Shown here: positions 1 to 8,372 of the stretch, piece after piece
Layout of the letters: each line of letters opens with the position of its first letter
Position numbering within the stretch: position 1 is the first letter of the stretch
Assembly (NCBI GenBank): GCA_022184915.1
Contig: JAGTJU010000005.1
Coordinates: 1 to 64,000 of the forward strand
Direction of reading: 5' to 3'
From: Myxococcales bacterium
GTDB taxonomy: Bacteria > Myxococcota_A > Polyangia > Fen-1088
DNA length: 64,000 nt
Notes under the pieces: model-generated
Database searches by the model: none
What the model was told of the DNA's origin: nothing
Seen by the model: the letters and a program-made list of their open reading frames with translations, nothing else
Program-made: the position numbers and the translations under genes

Positions 1-2
1 CG

Positions 3-302
3 GCGCTGAGTGCGGGTGCTGCACGCATGCCCTGGCAGCGTTTTTTTCTCGCCTGCATCACGGGCGACGCGCTCTACGCCTTCGCCCTGGTCGCAAGTGG
101 TGCGCACTTTTTGCCGAAGGGCGCTTGGGCCCCCGCAGTGCTCGCGCCGATCGGGATCCCCGTGGCCGGCACCCTGCTATGGCGGCGGTTTTCGCGGCGA
201 AAAGCACCTCCTTCGCGCTTGGCCTCGGCAGCGGCAGGGCTAAACTCGAACGGTGGAGACGCTCAGCCCCGAAGCCATCACCGCCCTCGTGAACCGCTAT
301 GA
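3..302 (+). CDS. C-terminal fragment of an unidentified membrane protein (5' end outside window)
   Basis: The reading frame is open from the window edge and ends at the TAG at 300-302. It has strong G/C preference at third codon positions up to about base 240, as real genes here do. The peptide contains two hydrophobic stretches separated by a short loop (LYAFALVASG and VLAPIGIPVAGTLLW), then a basic RRFSRRK tail, consistent with the last membrane segments of an integral membrane protein. The final 17 codons overlap the hemN start in another frame. An internal ATG at 27 could also start a 91-residue protein. I do not recognise a family. Whether it is the end of a longer gene or a small protein cannot be decided here. 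Confidence 0.35.
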   Translation, partial: ALSAGAARMPWQRFFLACITGDALYAFALVASGAHFLPKGAWAPAVLAPIGIPVAGTLLWRRFSRRKAPPSRLASAAAGLNSNGGDAQPRSHHRPREPL

Positions 303-1668
303 TCGGCCCGGGCCCCGCTACACGAGCTATCCCGCCGTCCCTGCCTGGAACGAAGGGTTTGGCCCCAGCGACTACGCGGCACGCCTCGATGACTGGGCAG
401 CGGCACAGCGCCAGGGCGTAGCGGCGCCCCTGTCGCTCTACGTGCACTTGCCATTCTGCCGGCAGCGCTGCCTCTACTGCGGCTGCAACGTGGTCATCAG
501 CAGCAAACACGAGATCGTCGTGCCCTACCTCGACACGCTCGAGCGGGAGATCGAGCTCGTGGCGCGCCACCTCGGCCCGTCTCGCAACGTCGTACAGCTT
601 CACCTCGGGGGCGGCACGCCGACGTACCTTGCCCCCGCCGAGCTCGAACGGCTCGGCGAGGTCGTCGCGCGCACCTTCTCGTTCGCAGACGACGCCGAGC
701 GATCGGTCGAAGTGGACCCGCGGGTCACCACACCGGAGCACCTCGGCACCCTGCGCGCCCTGGGCTTCGATCGGATCTCACTGGGCGTCCAGGATCTCGA
801 TCCCGACGTGCAAGAGGCCATCGGCAGAGTGCAGCCCGAGGAACAAACCGCGGCGTTCTTCGAGACCTGTCGCAAGGCAGGGTTCTCCTCGATCAACGTC
901 GATCTCATCTACGGCCTGCCCCTGCAGACCGCCGAGAGCTTCGCCGCCACGATCGATGCGGTGGTGGCCTTGGGACCCGATCGCGTCGCACTGTTCAGCT
1001 ACGCCCACGTCCCGCATCTGCGGCCCCATCAAGCCAAGATGCCCGTGGCCTTGCTTCCTGCACCGGCCCACAAGCTGGCGCTTTACGTGGAGGCCGCCCG
1101 CCGCTTCGAGGCAGCCGGATACACCTTCGTCGGCCTCGATCACTTCGCCAAGCCCGAGGACGAACTGGCGCGCGCCCACGAGCGGCACACGCTTCGTCGT
1201 AACTTCATGGGGTTCACCACGAAGCCCGAAACCGACGTGGTGGCGTTCGGCATGTCGGCCATCAGCGATGTGTCCCATGCCTATGCGCAAAACGACTCTC
1301 ACCTGCCCGCGTACCGGCGCCGCATCGAGGCCGGTGAGCTGGCCACCACGCGCGGGGTGGTGCTGACCCCGGACGATCGCGTGCGGCGTGACATCATCAT
1401 GTCGCTCATGTGCAACGGCCGCACCGACGCCCGCGCCCTGTCTGCCCGCCACGGCCTCGACTTCGCCACCGCCTTTGCCCCCGAGCTCGCCGCGCTGGCG
1501 CCGCTGGTGGACGACGGTCTTTTGACGATCGACGCCCACCATGACTTGGTGGTCACCGCGCGCGGGCGCTGGGTCATGCGGAACATCTGCATGGTCTTCG
1601 ACGCCCATCTGCCCACTCTGCCCGCACAGGCCGCCCACGCCCCGGCGCGCTTTTCGCGCACGATCTGA
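253..1668 (+). CDS. hemN: Oxygen-independent coproporphyrinogen III oxidase (radical SAM)
   Basis: This enzyme makes protoporphyrinogen IX from coproporphyrinogen III without oxygen, using S-adenosylmethionine and a [4Fe-4S] cluster in the cytoplasm. It is 471 residues, normal for true HemN (about 450-460). The N-terminus carries the RPGPRYTSYP segment typical of HemN, which supports the GTG start at 253. The cluster motif is complete: C69-x3-C73-x2-C76 followed by C78, the CxxxCxxCxC form that separates HemN from HemW-type homologues. A GGGTP motif follows near residue 119 and a C-terminal HemN domain is present. The start overlaps the preceding membrane-protein frame. No other heme genes are nearby. 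Identification is firm. Confidence 0.95.
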   Translation: METLSPEAITALVNRYDRPGPRYTSYPAVPAWNEGFGPSDYAARLDDWAAAQRQGVAAPLSLYVHLPFCRQRCLYCGCNVVISSKHEIVVPYLDTLEREIELVARHLGPSRNVVQLHLGGGTPTYLAPAELERLGEVVARTFSFADDAERSVEVDPRVTTPEHLGTLRALGFDRISLGVQDLDPDVQEAIGRVQPEEQTAAFFETCRKAGFSSINVDLIYGLPLQTAESFAATIDAVVALGPDRVALFSYAHVPHLRPHQAKMPVALLPAPAHKLALYVEAARRFEAAGYTFVGLDHFAKPEDELARAHERHTLRRNFMGFTTKPETDVVAFGMSAISDVSHAYAQNDSHLPAYRRRIEAGELATTRGVVLTPDDRVRRDIIMSLMCNGRTDARALSARHGLDFATAFAPELAALAPLVDDGLLTIDAHHDLVVTARGRWVMRNICMVFDAHLPTLPAQAAHAPARFSRTI

Positions 1669-1760
1669 GCGGCGCGGGGGTACCGGACGCGACCTGGAAA
1701 AAGCCGTGTCGCGACGGGGCTCTTCGAGATAGGCCCGCTTCAGGCTGCGCGAAACGCGCT

Positions 1761-2483
1761 ATGGTTGGGGGTATGCCGTCGCGGCCTCGACACAAAGATT
1801 TCACTCTTGGACCCGTGCGCATGCCGCGCGCCGTCGCCCTGCTGATTGCACTCGTGCTGGTGGTGTCGGTGGCGGCCGCGGTGACCAGCCGCAACGCCAG
1901 CGTGTCGCTCGGGGCGCTCTTGGTGCTGCTGCCCTCGGCCGTTGTGCAGGGGCAGCTCTGGCGGCTCGTCACCTGGCCCTTTTTGGAAGGCGACCCGCTC
2001 GGCCTGCTGTTCTCCTGCTACGCGCTTTATTGGGTGGGACGCGACCTCACCGAACAGTGGGGGCAAAGTCGCTTTTTGCTGCGCGCGCTTGGGCTGACCC
2101 TGGTCACGGGCGTGCTCACCACAGGGCTGGCTTTGCTGTGGCCGGGGCTGGGCGCCGCAGGGGCGTGGCCGGTGCTGTCGGGGTTGATCGTGATGTGGGG
2201 CCTTGTGTTTCGCACCCGCTCCTTGCATTTTCTGGGCGGTTTTTCGCTGACAGGCCTTCGCGTGGCTCAAGTGGCCGTGGGCATTACCGTGCTCTACGCA
2301 TTGTTCGTGGGGCTGGCCCCCTTCGTCCCCCACTTCATCGCGGAAGCGCTGGGGTTCGTGGTGATGAGCGGCTGGCGCCTGCGGCGGGGATCTCCGCCGG
2401 CGACGAAAAAACAACGAGGGCCCGCCCAGGTGTTCTCGTTCGCAGACTGGCACGCCGAAAACGAAAAGAACCGAAAGAACTGA
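1761..2483 (+). CDS. Rhomboid-fold membrane protein lacking the catalytic serine
   Basis: A 240-residue protein with about six hydrophobic segments. The order of features matches the rhomboid fold: a QGQLWRLVTWPF segment, an amphipathic region with an R-D-L pair (WVGRDLTEQWG, residues 91-101), a glycine-rich helix and a late helix with His191 (PHFIAEALG). The expected GxSG serine motif reads G131-A132-A133-G134, so the nucleophile is replaced by alanine. It is therefore probably a pseudoprotease that binds membrane proteins rather than cutting them. The C-terminal tail is basic and soluble. Start is uncertain: ATG at 1761, 1773 or 1821 would all work. It converges on uxaA with 33 bases between them. 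Confidence 0.65.
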   Translation: MVGGMPSRPRHKDFTLGPVRMPRAVALLIALVLVVSVAAAVTSRNASVSLGALLVLLPSAVVQGQLWRLVTWPFLEGDPLGLLFSCYALYWVGRDLTEQWGQSRFLLRALGLTLVTGVLTTGLALLWPGLGAAGAWPVLSGLIVMWGLVFRTRSLHFLGGFSLTGLRVAQVAVGITVLYALFVGLAPFVPHFIAEALGFVVMSGWRLRRGSPPATKKQRGPAQVFSFADWHAENEKNRKN

Positions 2484-2516
2484 ACGAGGCCGCGCGTCGA
2501 AGCGGCCGTCACGCGC

Positions 2517-4067
2517 TCACATCACGGCGCCAAGGGGCCAGGGCGCAAACTCTGCCTCACCATAGCCGAGAAGCTCGCTCTTCGTCTTTTCGCCGCTCGC
2601 CACGCGGACGATCTGCTGGAAAATGCGTTCGCCGCAGGCCTCGAGGGTTTCGGTGCCGTCCACGATGCTCCCGCAGTTGATGTCCATGTCCTCTTCCATG
2701 TAGGTAAAAAGAGCGGTGTTCGTGGCCAGCTTCAACGAGGGCGTGGGCACGCAGCCATAGGCCGAGCCGCGCCCCGTGGTGAAGCACACCACGTTCGCAC
2801 CCGAAGCCACTTCACCTGTGGACGAAACGGGATCGTAGCCGGGGCTGTCCATGAAGTTCAGCCCGGGTTTTTTCACGGATTCGGCGTACCTGAGCACGTC
2901 CACCAGGTTCGTGGTGCCCGCCTTGGCTGCCGCCCCCAGCGACTTTTCCAGGATGGTGGTGATGCCGCCGGTTTTGTTGCCCGGCGAAGGGTTGTTGTCG
3001 AGATCGCCGCCGTTGCGTTCCGCGTAGTCGCGCCACCAGGCCATGAGGTCGACCAGCTTCTGGCCCACCTCGGGCGATACGGCACGGCGGGTGAGCAGAT
3101 GTTCGGCGCCATAGGTCTCGGGGGTCTCCGCCAAAATCACGCTGCCGCCGTGTTGCACCACCCGGTCCGAAGCCACACCCAGCGCCGGGTTGGCCGTGAC
3201 GCCCGAAAGCCCGTCGGAGCCGCCACACTGCAGACCCACGGTCAGGTGCGACAGCGGCACGGGGCGGCGCCGGTGCTGGTTCGCCTCGGGCAAGAGTTCG
3301 CGCACGAGAGCCACCCCACGGGCCACCGACTTGCGGGTGCCCCCCTCCGCTTGAATCGTGAACACGGGCAAACGGGGCCTCACCTCCCCCACCTTGCCCA
3401 CCCGTACCAGCTCGGGCGCCTGGTTGACCTCGCAGCCGAGCCCCACCACGATCACCGCCGCGAAGTTCGGGTGGCGCGCAAAGCCGGCGATCGTGCGCCG
3501 CAAGACATCCAGCCCTTCACCCGTGCCCATGCCGCACCCGAGTTTGTGCGTGAGCGCCACCACGCCATCCACGAACGGAAACGCCGCGAGCGGGTTGTCC
3601 CCACCCCGAGGCGCGGGCCGAAACTCATCGGCGATCATGCGGGCCACGGTGGCCGAACAATTGACGGAGGTGAGAATCCCCACGTAGTTCCGGGTGCCCA
3701 CGCGGCCATCGGCGCGGACGAAGCCGTCGAAGGTGGCCCCGGCAGGGGCAAACGCGGTCGGCGCCACATCGACACCAAACGCGTGCTGCTGGTCGAGGTC
3801 ACGAAAGCCCAAGTTGTGCAGGTGGACATGCTCACCAGGCTCGATGCGCTGGGTGGCAAAGCCAATCACTTGGCCGTACCGCCGGACGGGCCCTCCCGCA
3901 GGGATGGCGGCAGTGGCGAGCTTGTGTCCTGCCGGAACCTCGGTGGTGATACGAAGCACGGCCCCCCCCTCTTCGACCTCGGTCCCGGGCGGCAGCGTGC
4001 GCCGCGCAATCACGACCTGGTCTTCGGGGTGCAAACGCAAAACGGGACTGAGTGACGAAACCTTCAT
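2517..4067 (-). CDS. uxaA: Altronate dehydratase (UxaA family)
   Basis: Dehydrates D-altronate to 2-keto-3-deoxygluconate in hexuronate catabolism. The 516-residue product has the expected two parts. An N-terminal SAF-type domain covers residues 1 to about 75, and a large catalytic domain contains TRNYVGI, GCGMGTGEG, GLGCEVNQ, QCGGSDGLSGVTANP, NPSPGNKTGGITTILEKSLG, FMDSPGYDPVS, CFTTGRGSAYG and EEDMDINCG, all characteristic of UxaA rather than GarD. The ATG at 4065-4067 was chosen because the protein then begins directly with the SAF domain; upstream codons give an unlikely extension. No other hexuronate genes (uxaB, uxaC, kdgK) lie in the window, so the pathway must be completed elsewhere. 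Confidence 0.93.
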   Translation of the reverse strand: MKVSSLSPVLRLHPEDQVVIARRTLPPGTEVEEGGAVLRITTEVPAGHKLATAAIPAGGPVRRYGQVIGFATQRIEPGEHVHLHNLGFRDLDQQHAFGVDVAPTAFAPAGATFDGFVRADGRVGTRNYVGILTSVNCSATVARMIADEFRPAPRGGDNPLAAFPFVDGVVALTHKLGCGMGTGEGLDVLRRTIAGFARHPNFAAVIVVGLGCEVNQAPELVRVGKVGEVRPRLPVFTIQAEGGTRKSVARGVALVRELLPEANQHRRRPVPLSHLTVGLQCGGSDGLSGVTANPALGVASDRVVQHGGSVILAETPETYGAEHLLTRRAVSPEVGQKLVDLMAWWRDYAERNGGDLDNNPSPGNKTGGITTILEKSLGAAAKAGTTNLVDVLRYAESVKKPGLNFMDSPGYDPVSSTGEVASGANVVCFTTGRGSAYGCVPTPSLKLATNTALFTYMEEDMDINCGSIVDGTETLEACGERIFQQIVRVASGEKTKSELLGYGEAEFAPWPLGAVM

Positions 4068-4147
4068 GCGTGTGCTGCACTCTAACAACGCGACAAGTGC
4101 GTGGCGAGCCACCGCCCACGCGTTATGATTTGGCCCCGAGGCGCCCC

Positions 4148-4432
4148 TTGCAAACGATCTTCGCGACTGCTCTGGTTCTGGGCCTGCTGATGGCACTCAT
4201 GGCCATAGGCGTCATGCTCAAGGGCAAGGCGCTGCGTGGCTCGTGCGGTGGCTCCACGGGCGCCTGCGGGTGCAGCCCCGCCAAACAAGCCCGCTGTGCG
4301 GCCGAGGGCAAAGGCCCCCACCCTCACGAGGCGCTTGCGGCCGACGACGACCTCGACGAGCCCGGGACGGCCGCTGCGCCGGCCCGCGCACGCACCCACC
4401 TGCCCGTGCTCGACCCCCGGTCCGATTCCTGA
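4148..4432 (+). CDS. NqrM-like membrane-anchored Cys-rich maturation protein (TTG start)
   Basis: A 94-residue protein with one N-terminal membrane helix (IFATALVLGLLMALMAIGVML) followed by K-G-K and the GSCGG motif, then CGC and further cysteines. This order matches NqrM (formerly DUF539), which supplies iron for the Cys-ligated Fe site of Na+-translocating NADH:quinone oxidoreductase. The TTG start at 4148 is preferred because GAGG (4138-4141) lies six bases upstream and the product then starts at the helix, as in NqrM. A TATGAT -10-like box sits at 4124-4129. The acidic, Ala/Pro-rich C-terminal 45 residues are longer than in Vibrio NqrM. No nqr or apbE gene is nearby. Confidence 0.7.
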   Translation: MQTIFATALVLGLLMALMAIGVMLKGKALRGSCGGSTGACGCSPAKQARCAAEGKGPHPHEALAADDDLDEPGTAAAPARARTHLPVLDPRSDS

Positions 4433-4477
4433 GCGGCCCGCCGGCAGGCCCCGCTCTTTTTTGCGAAGAGGAGAGCC

Positions 4478-5416
4478 ATGAACCCCACGTCCGTCCCTCC
4501 CGAGGGTGAGCCCTCCCCCGCCTCGCCTGCGCCTGACCCGGCACGAGCCCGGCGCCCCTTCGGAATCTACCCGAGCCCGCCGCTTCACTGGGTGGGGGAC
4601 GGCTTTCGCGTGGCCGGATACTTTTCGCTCATCCCCGACGCCGCCCGCCGCCTCGACCCCTTCTTGATGCTCGATTATCACCCCCCCTACACCTACGAGC
4701 CTGCGGCGCGGGCCCGCGGTGTGGGCGTGCACCCGCACCGCGGCTTCGAAACGGTCACCCTGGCCTGGCAGGGACGAGTGGCCCACCACGACAGCAGCGG
4801 CGGCGGGGGTGTCATCGGCCCTGGCGACGTGCAGTGGATGACGGCAGCCTCGGGTGTGCTCCACAAGGAGTACCACGAGGAAAGCTTCGCGCGGCAAGGC
4901 GGCACCTTCCACATGGCCCAGCTCTGGGTGAACCTGCCCGCGAAGCACAAGATGGATCCTCCGCGCTACCAGGCCCTCACCGCCAGCCAGATGGGGCAGG
5001 TGGCGTTGCCGAACGCGGCCGGCCACGTACGCATCATCGCGGGCGAATATGCGGGCACGCGGGGCCCCGCCCTGACGTTTTCCCCCATGAGCGTGCTCGA
5101 CGTTCACGTGAACGCAGCCGCCCCCTTCCACCTGCCGATCCCGCCGTCGTGGAACGCGGCAGCGCTCGTGATGAAAGGCGACGTCACGCTCCCCGGGGGG
5201 GAACGAGCGGCGCAAAACGACTTCATCGTCTTTGGCAAGGGGGGGGACCACATCGAGATGGAGGCCGGCACCGACACGCAGCTGCTCGTGCTGTGTGGCG
5301 AGCCCCTCGCCGAGCCCATCGTTCAGTACGGTCCCTTCGTGATGAACACGAAGCGCGAGATCGAACAGGCCTTCTTGGACCTGCAGCAGGGCAAGTTCGG
5401 CCAGCTCGAGGACTGA
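4478..5416 (+). CDS. Pirin family cupin protein
   Basis: A 312-residue bicupin of the pirin family. The N-terminal cupin carries the HPHRGFET motif, supplying two metal-binding histidines. GPGDVQWMTAASGVLHKEYH, near residues 116-135, supplies the remaining His and Glu ligands. A second cupin follows (GERAAQNDFIVFGKGGDHIEMEAGTD region). Bacterial pirins are variously quercetinases or redox-sensing regulators; this sequence cannot tell which. An AGGAGA ribosome-binding site stands just before the ATG at 4478. The first 27 residues are Pro/Ala-rich and probably disordered. It converges on dbpA with 39 bases between, where a GC hairpin without a good T-run is possible. Confidence 0.9.
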   Translation: MNPTSVPPEGEPSPASPAPDPARARRPFGIYPSPPLHWVGDGFRVAGYFSLIPDAARRLDPFLMLDYHPPYTYEPAARARGVGVHPHRGFETVTLAWQGRVAHHDSSGGGGVIGPGDVQWMTAASGVLHKEYHEESFARQGGTFHMAQLWVNLPAKHKMDPPRYQALTASQMGQVALPNAAGHVRIIAGEYAGTRGPALTFSPMSVLDVHVNAAAPFHLPIPPSWNAAALVMKGDVTLPGGERAAQNDFIVFGKGGDHIEMEAGTDTQLLVLCGEPLAEPIVQYGPFVMNTKREIEQAFLDLQQGKFGQLED

Positions 5417-5455
5417 GAACGCCCCGCAGGGGCCAAGACCGTGCCCCTTTGCCCC

Positions 5456-6862
5456 TTACGAGCGGCCTCGGCTCGGATCTGCCAGCAGCGACATACGAAA
5501 CAGCTTGCCCTTCACTTTGACCTTGCCCTGACCCGCCTTCAGCTTCGCCTGGAGCTCGGACGTGAACGCCGGCGCGAGGGAGATGTACGCACGTTCCTTG
5601 ACCACATCGATCTTGCCCACGGCGTCCCCGGTCAGCGCGAACTCCGCCACGAAGGCTCCCAACAGATCGCCAGGACGCAGTTTGTCTTGGCGCCCGCCCT
5701 CGACGACCCAGGTGACCCGAGGGGCCGCGGGCGGGGTTCGGTTTTCCGGCAGCGGGGGCAAGGGCTCCCACGACAGAGCCTGCTTGTGCGGAAGAGCGAT
5801 CGCCGCCGCACGGTCGCGCTCGCCAGGCGCACACAAAGCCAAAGCCAGCCCTTCCTGCCCCGCGCGCCCCGTGCGGCCGATGCGGTGCACGTGGATGTGG
5901 GGATCGAGGGGCAGCTCCCAGGAGATCACCAGGGGAAGCCCCTTGATGTCGAGACCGCGCGCCGCCACGTCGGTGGCCACCAAGATCGTGCAGCTTCGAT
6001 GCGCAAAGCGCAGCAACACCTCATCGCGTTCACGCTGCTCGAGCTCACCATGAAGAGCCAGCGCCGCAAACCCATCGGCGCGCAGCGCGGCCGCGACCTC
6101 ACGCGTGTCCTTGCGGGTATGGCAGAACACCAGCGCGGACTCTCCGGCAGCTGCCAGCAGCAACGAGCGCAAGGCCGTCAGGCGCTCTTCCGGTGAGACT
6201 TCATGAAACACCTGGCGAACGGCGGGGGCGGCTTCATGAGCAGCCACCGTGATCTCGGCGGGCTTCGTTTGAAAGCGCCGGCTGACCTGACGAACCTCGT
6301 CCGTATAGGTCGCCGAAAACAAGAAGGTTTGGCGTGTCCGCGGTGCGGCTTTGACCACGTCGTCGATGGCATCGAGAAAGCCCATGTCCAACATGCGATC
6401 CGCCTCATCCAAAACGAGAACCTGCAAACCTGACAAATCGAGGGTGTCGCGCCGGAGATGATCGAGGAGCCTGCCGGGGGTCCCCACCACGATCTGCGGG
6501 GCGGGCACGAGGGAGGGCGTTTGCGTGCGCACGGGCACACCCCCGCACAGGGTCACGAGCTTCACATTCGGAATGAACCTTGCCAAGCGGCGCAACTCGC
6601 CGCTGACTTGCTCGGCAAGCTCGCGCGTGGGGCACAACACCAGGGCCTGTACCCGTGCGTCTTCAGGCCGCACCCGTGCCAGCACACCCAAGCCAAACGC
6701 CACCGTTTTGCCGCTCCCGGTCGTGGCCTGCGCGATCACGTCCTGGCCGGCCAGCATCACGGGCACACTGTGCGCCTGGATGGGCGTCAAGGTATCGAAA
6801 CCCAAAACGGTCGTGGCGCGGGCGAGAGGCTCGGGTAACCCCAGATCGGCAAAGCTAGGCAT
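5456..6862 (-). CDS. dbpA: ATP-dependent RNA helicase DbpA (23S rRNA specific)
   Basis: A 468-residue DEAD-box helicase. All motifs are present: Q motif (GFDTLTPIQ, residues 21-29), Walker A ATTGSGKT (46-53), PTRELAEQ, TPGRLLDH, DEAD at 152-155, SAT at 183-185, then FCHTRKD, TDVAARGLD and HRIGRTGRAG in the second RecA domain. The last 75 residues fit the DbpA RNA-binding domain, which in E. coli recognises hairpin 92 of 23S rRNA during 50S assembly. The ATG at 6862 was chosen because it places the Q motif at the usual distance; upstream codons look non-coding. A 10-base palindrome, ATGCGCGCAT at 6861-6870, overlaps the start. It lies 71 bases downstream of the vWA lipoprotein gene on the same strand. 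Confidence 0.93.
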   Translation of the reverse strand: MPSFADLGLPEPLARATTVLGFDTLTPIQAHSVPVMLAGQDVIAQATTGSGKTVAFGLGVLARVRPEDARVQALVLCPTRELAEQVSGELRRLARFIPNVKLVTLCGGVPVRTQTPSLVPAPQIVVGTPGRLLDHLRRDTLDLSGLQVLVLDEADRMLDMGFLDAIDDVVKAAPRTRQTFLFSATYTDEVRQVSRRFQTKPAEITVAAHEAAPAVRQVFHEVSPEERLTALRSLLLAAAGESALVFCHTRKDTREVAAALRADGFAALALHGELEQRERDEVLLRFAHRSCTILVATDVAARGLDIKGLPLVISWELPLDPHIHVHRIGRTGRAGQEGLALALCAPGERDRAAAIALPHKQALSWEPLPPLPENRTPPAAPRVTWVVEGGRQDKLRPGDLLGAFVAEFALTGDAVGKIDVVKERAYISLAPAFTSELQAKLKAGQGKVKVKGKLFRMSLLADPSRGRS

Positions 6863-6933
6863 GCGCGCATAGCTAGCGCATTTGGCAGCCCTTGGAGCGG
6901 CGATCGTGTGATGGGCAGCGCCTGCCGGCGTTC

Positions 6934-8148
6934 CTACAGGACCACGATCGTCTCGCCGGGGCAGCCGAAGTAAACATCCAGAGTGTCTTTCGTGCTGGCA
7001 CGGACCGCATCGCACGCGGCCCCCCAAAGCTCGATGGTCTTGCCGTCGGGCGAAAACGACCACCCGTTCGCTTGCTTGTCGTCGCGCGTGACGTCCTGGC
7101 CCCCGAACCGGACCAAAACGTTGCCCGCATCTGGCGGCAACGACGAAAGAGGAAACCGACAAGACATGGCCATGTTGGCGATCGAGCCAAAGCTCTCGGT
7201 GACCGCCAAACCCTTTTCGGGTGCGTAAAACTTCAAGCCGCTCGGCCGTGCCCGGCCGCCCGCTTCGGCCATCTGGTTGAAGAACTCGACGGCGGTATCA
7301 TCAGGCCCGCCACCGTCCAACACGGCGGCCACGCCCATGACAAAGGTCTGGATCCCTTTCATTCGGGCCGCGAGCACAGCATCAACGGCCTCCTGCTTCA
7401 CGATCGCACGGCTCTCGTAGTTGCCTTCGGTGTTCCGGCACGTAGGGGGCTGGGATGCCACCAGAATCATGAACTGATCCTGGGGCCCCTTTGCCTCGAG
7501 CAGAATGTTTGTACCGCGCGTGACCGCCAACGCGACGGGACGCCAGAAATCGCCGCCGTTGGGGACGGGATCCCCTCTCTTGACGCGTTCTACCTTCGCC
7601 AGGGCGTCGGCGAAGGCAACGCTATCGAGTGACCCCAGGGGAATGGCGGGTGTCGATGCCACCGACTCGGTGGCGCATCCCGACTGCAGGACGCCCGAGA
7701 GGGTGGCGGGGATCTCAGCGGACGTCACCGGATACACCAGTGCGCCCCACCGCAGGCCCACAGGCTGAGAGACGACCGTTTTCTGCAAGGCCGAGATCAC
7801 TTCGTCCCAAAGGGGACGAAACGTGGGAGCGTCCGTATCTCCCCGCAGGTCAACGGATTCGCCGTCCGTCTTCGCCGAGAACATGAAATGGGAGCGATCG
7901 AGAACGACCAAGACGTCCGAGGCTTTTCGTGCGACGGCCTGTTTGACGACACCACAGTTATTGGACTCGTCAGGAGGCTTGGGGGCGTTGTCTCCCGAAG
8001 GCGGCGACAACGTGGGTGGAAGCTCGAAGTCGATGACCGGTGGGGAGGGGGCTCCACCCGCACCGTCTGGAGGCGGCAGCTTGCCTCCGGTGGGGCCGCA
8101 GCCCGCAAGCAACGTAAGCACCATCGCCGGCAGACGGAAACATCGCAT
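6934..8148 (-). CDS. Lipoprotein with von Willebrand factor A-like domain
   Basis: A 404-residue predicted lipoprotein. The signal sequence ends in LLAGC with lipid-modified Cys17, which fixes the start at 8148, and a Pro/Gly-rich linker follows. The rest resembles the vWA-type surface lipoproteins common in myxobacteria: a first strand DVLVVLDRSHFMFS, central helices, and FMILVASQPPTC and GIQTFVMGVA strands. The MIDAS motif DxSxS reads D-R-S-H-F, so the second serine is missing and metal binding is doubtful. It is probably displayed on the outer or inner membrane and binds protein or matrix. The substrate is unknown. It precedes dbpA on the same strand. Confidence 0.75.
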   Translation of the reverse strand: MRCFRLPAMVLTLLAGCGPTGGKLPPPDGAGGAPSPPVIDFELPPTLSPPSGDNAPKPPDESNNCGVVKQAVARKASDVLVVLDRSHFMFSAKTDGESVDLRGDTDAPTFRPLWDEVISALQKTVVSQPVGLRWGALVYPVTSAEIPATLSGVLQSGCATESVASTPAIPLGSLDSVAFADALAKVERVKRGDPVPNGGDFWRPVALAVTRGTNILLEAKGPQDQFMILVASQPPTCRNTEGNYESRAIVKQEAVDAVLAARMKGIQTFVMGVAAVLDGGGPDDTAVEFFNQMAEAGGRARPSGLKFYAPEKGLAVTESFGSIANMAMSCRFPLSSLPPDAGNVLVRFGGQDVTRDDKQANGWSFSPDGKTIELWGAACDAVRASTKDTLDVYFGCPGETIVVL

Positions 8149-8372
8149 GGTCTCGAAATTAGACCCGGCGCCCGCGGCATCGGCAAGCGCGGGCAACATC
8201 ATCCTCGCCCTCCGTCTAGAATTGTGAAGGCATACCGCTTTTTCTTGTCAGGCCACCGCGGGCTGCCGTCACTAAGAAAAACGGCGCCGCTTGCCATACG
8301 CCGAAAACCCGCTGTTTTGCCGCCTCATGCGACCCCCGGCCGGGCGCACGACGGCTACGAGGCAGGTGATGC

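Noticed and set aside
1688-1713. CGCGAC/GTCGCG inverted repeat after hemN
   Set aside because: Six-base arms 14 bases apart without a T-run; too weak to call a terminator or operator.
2488-2507. GGCCGC/GCGGCC hairpin between the rhomboid-like gene and uxaA as a terminator
   Set aside because: The stem is only six pairs with an eight-base loop and no T-run on either strand. It may be chance in GC-rich sequence.
4067-4196. Longer N-terminus for altronate dehydratase (43 extra residues)
   Set aside because: The extra codons overlap the promoter and leader of the divergent NqrM-like gene and add sequence not typical of UxaA; ATG at 4067 begins directly at the SAF domain.
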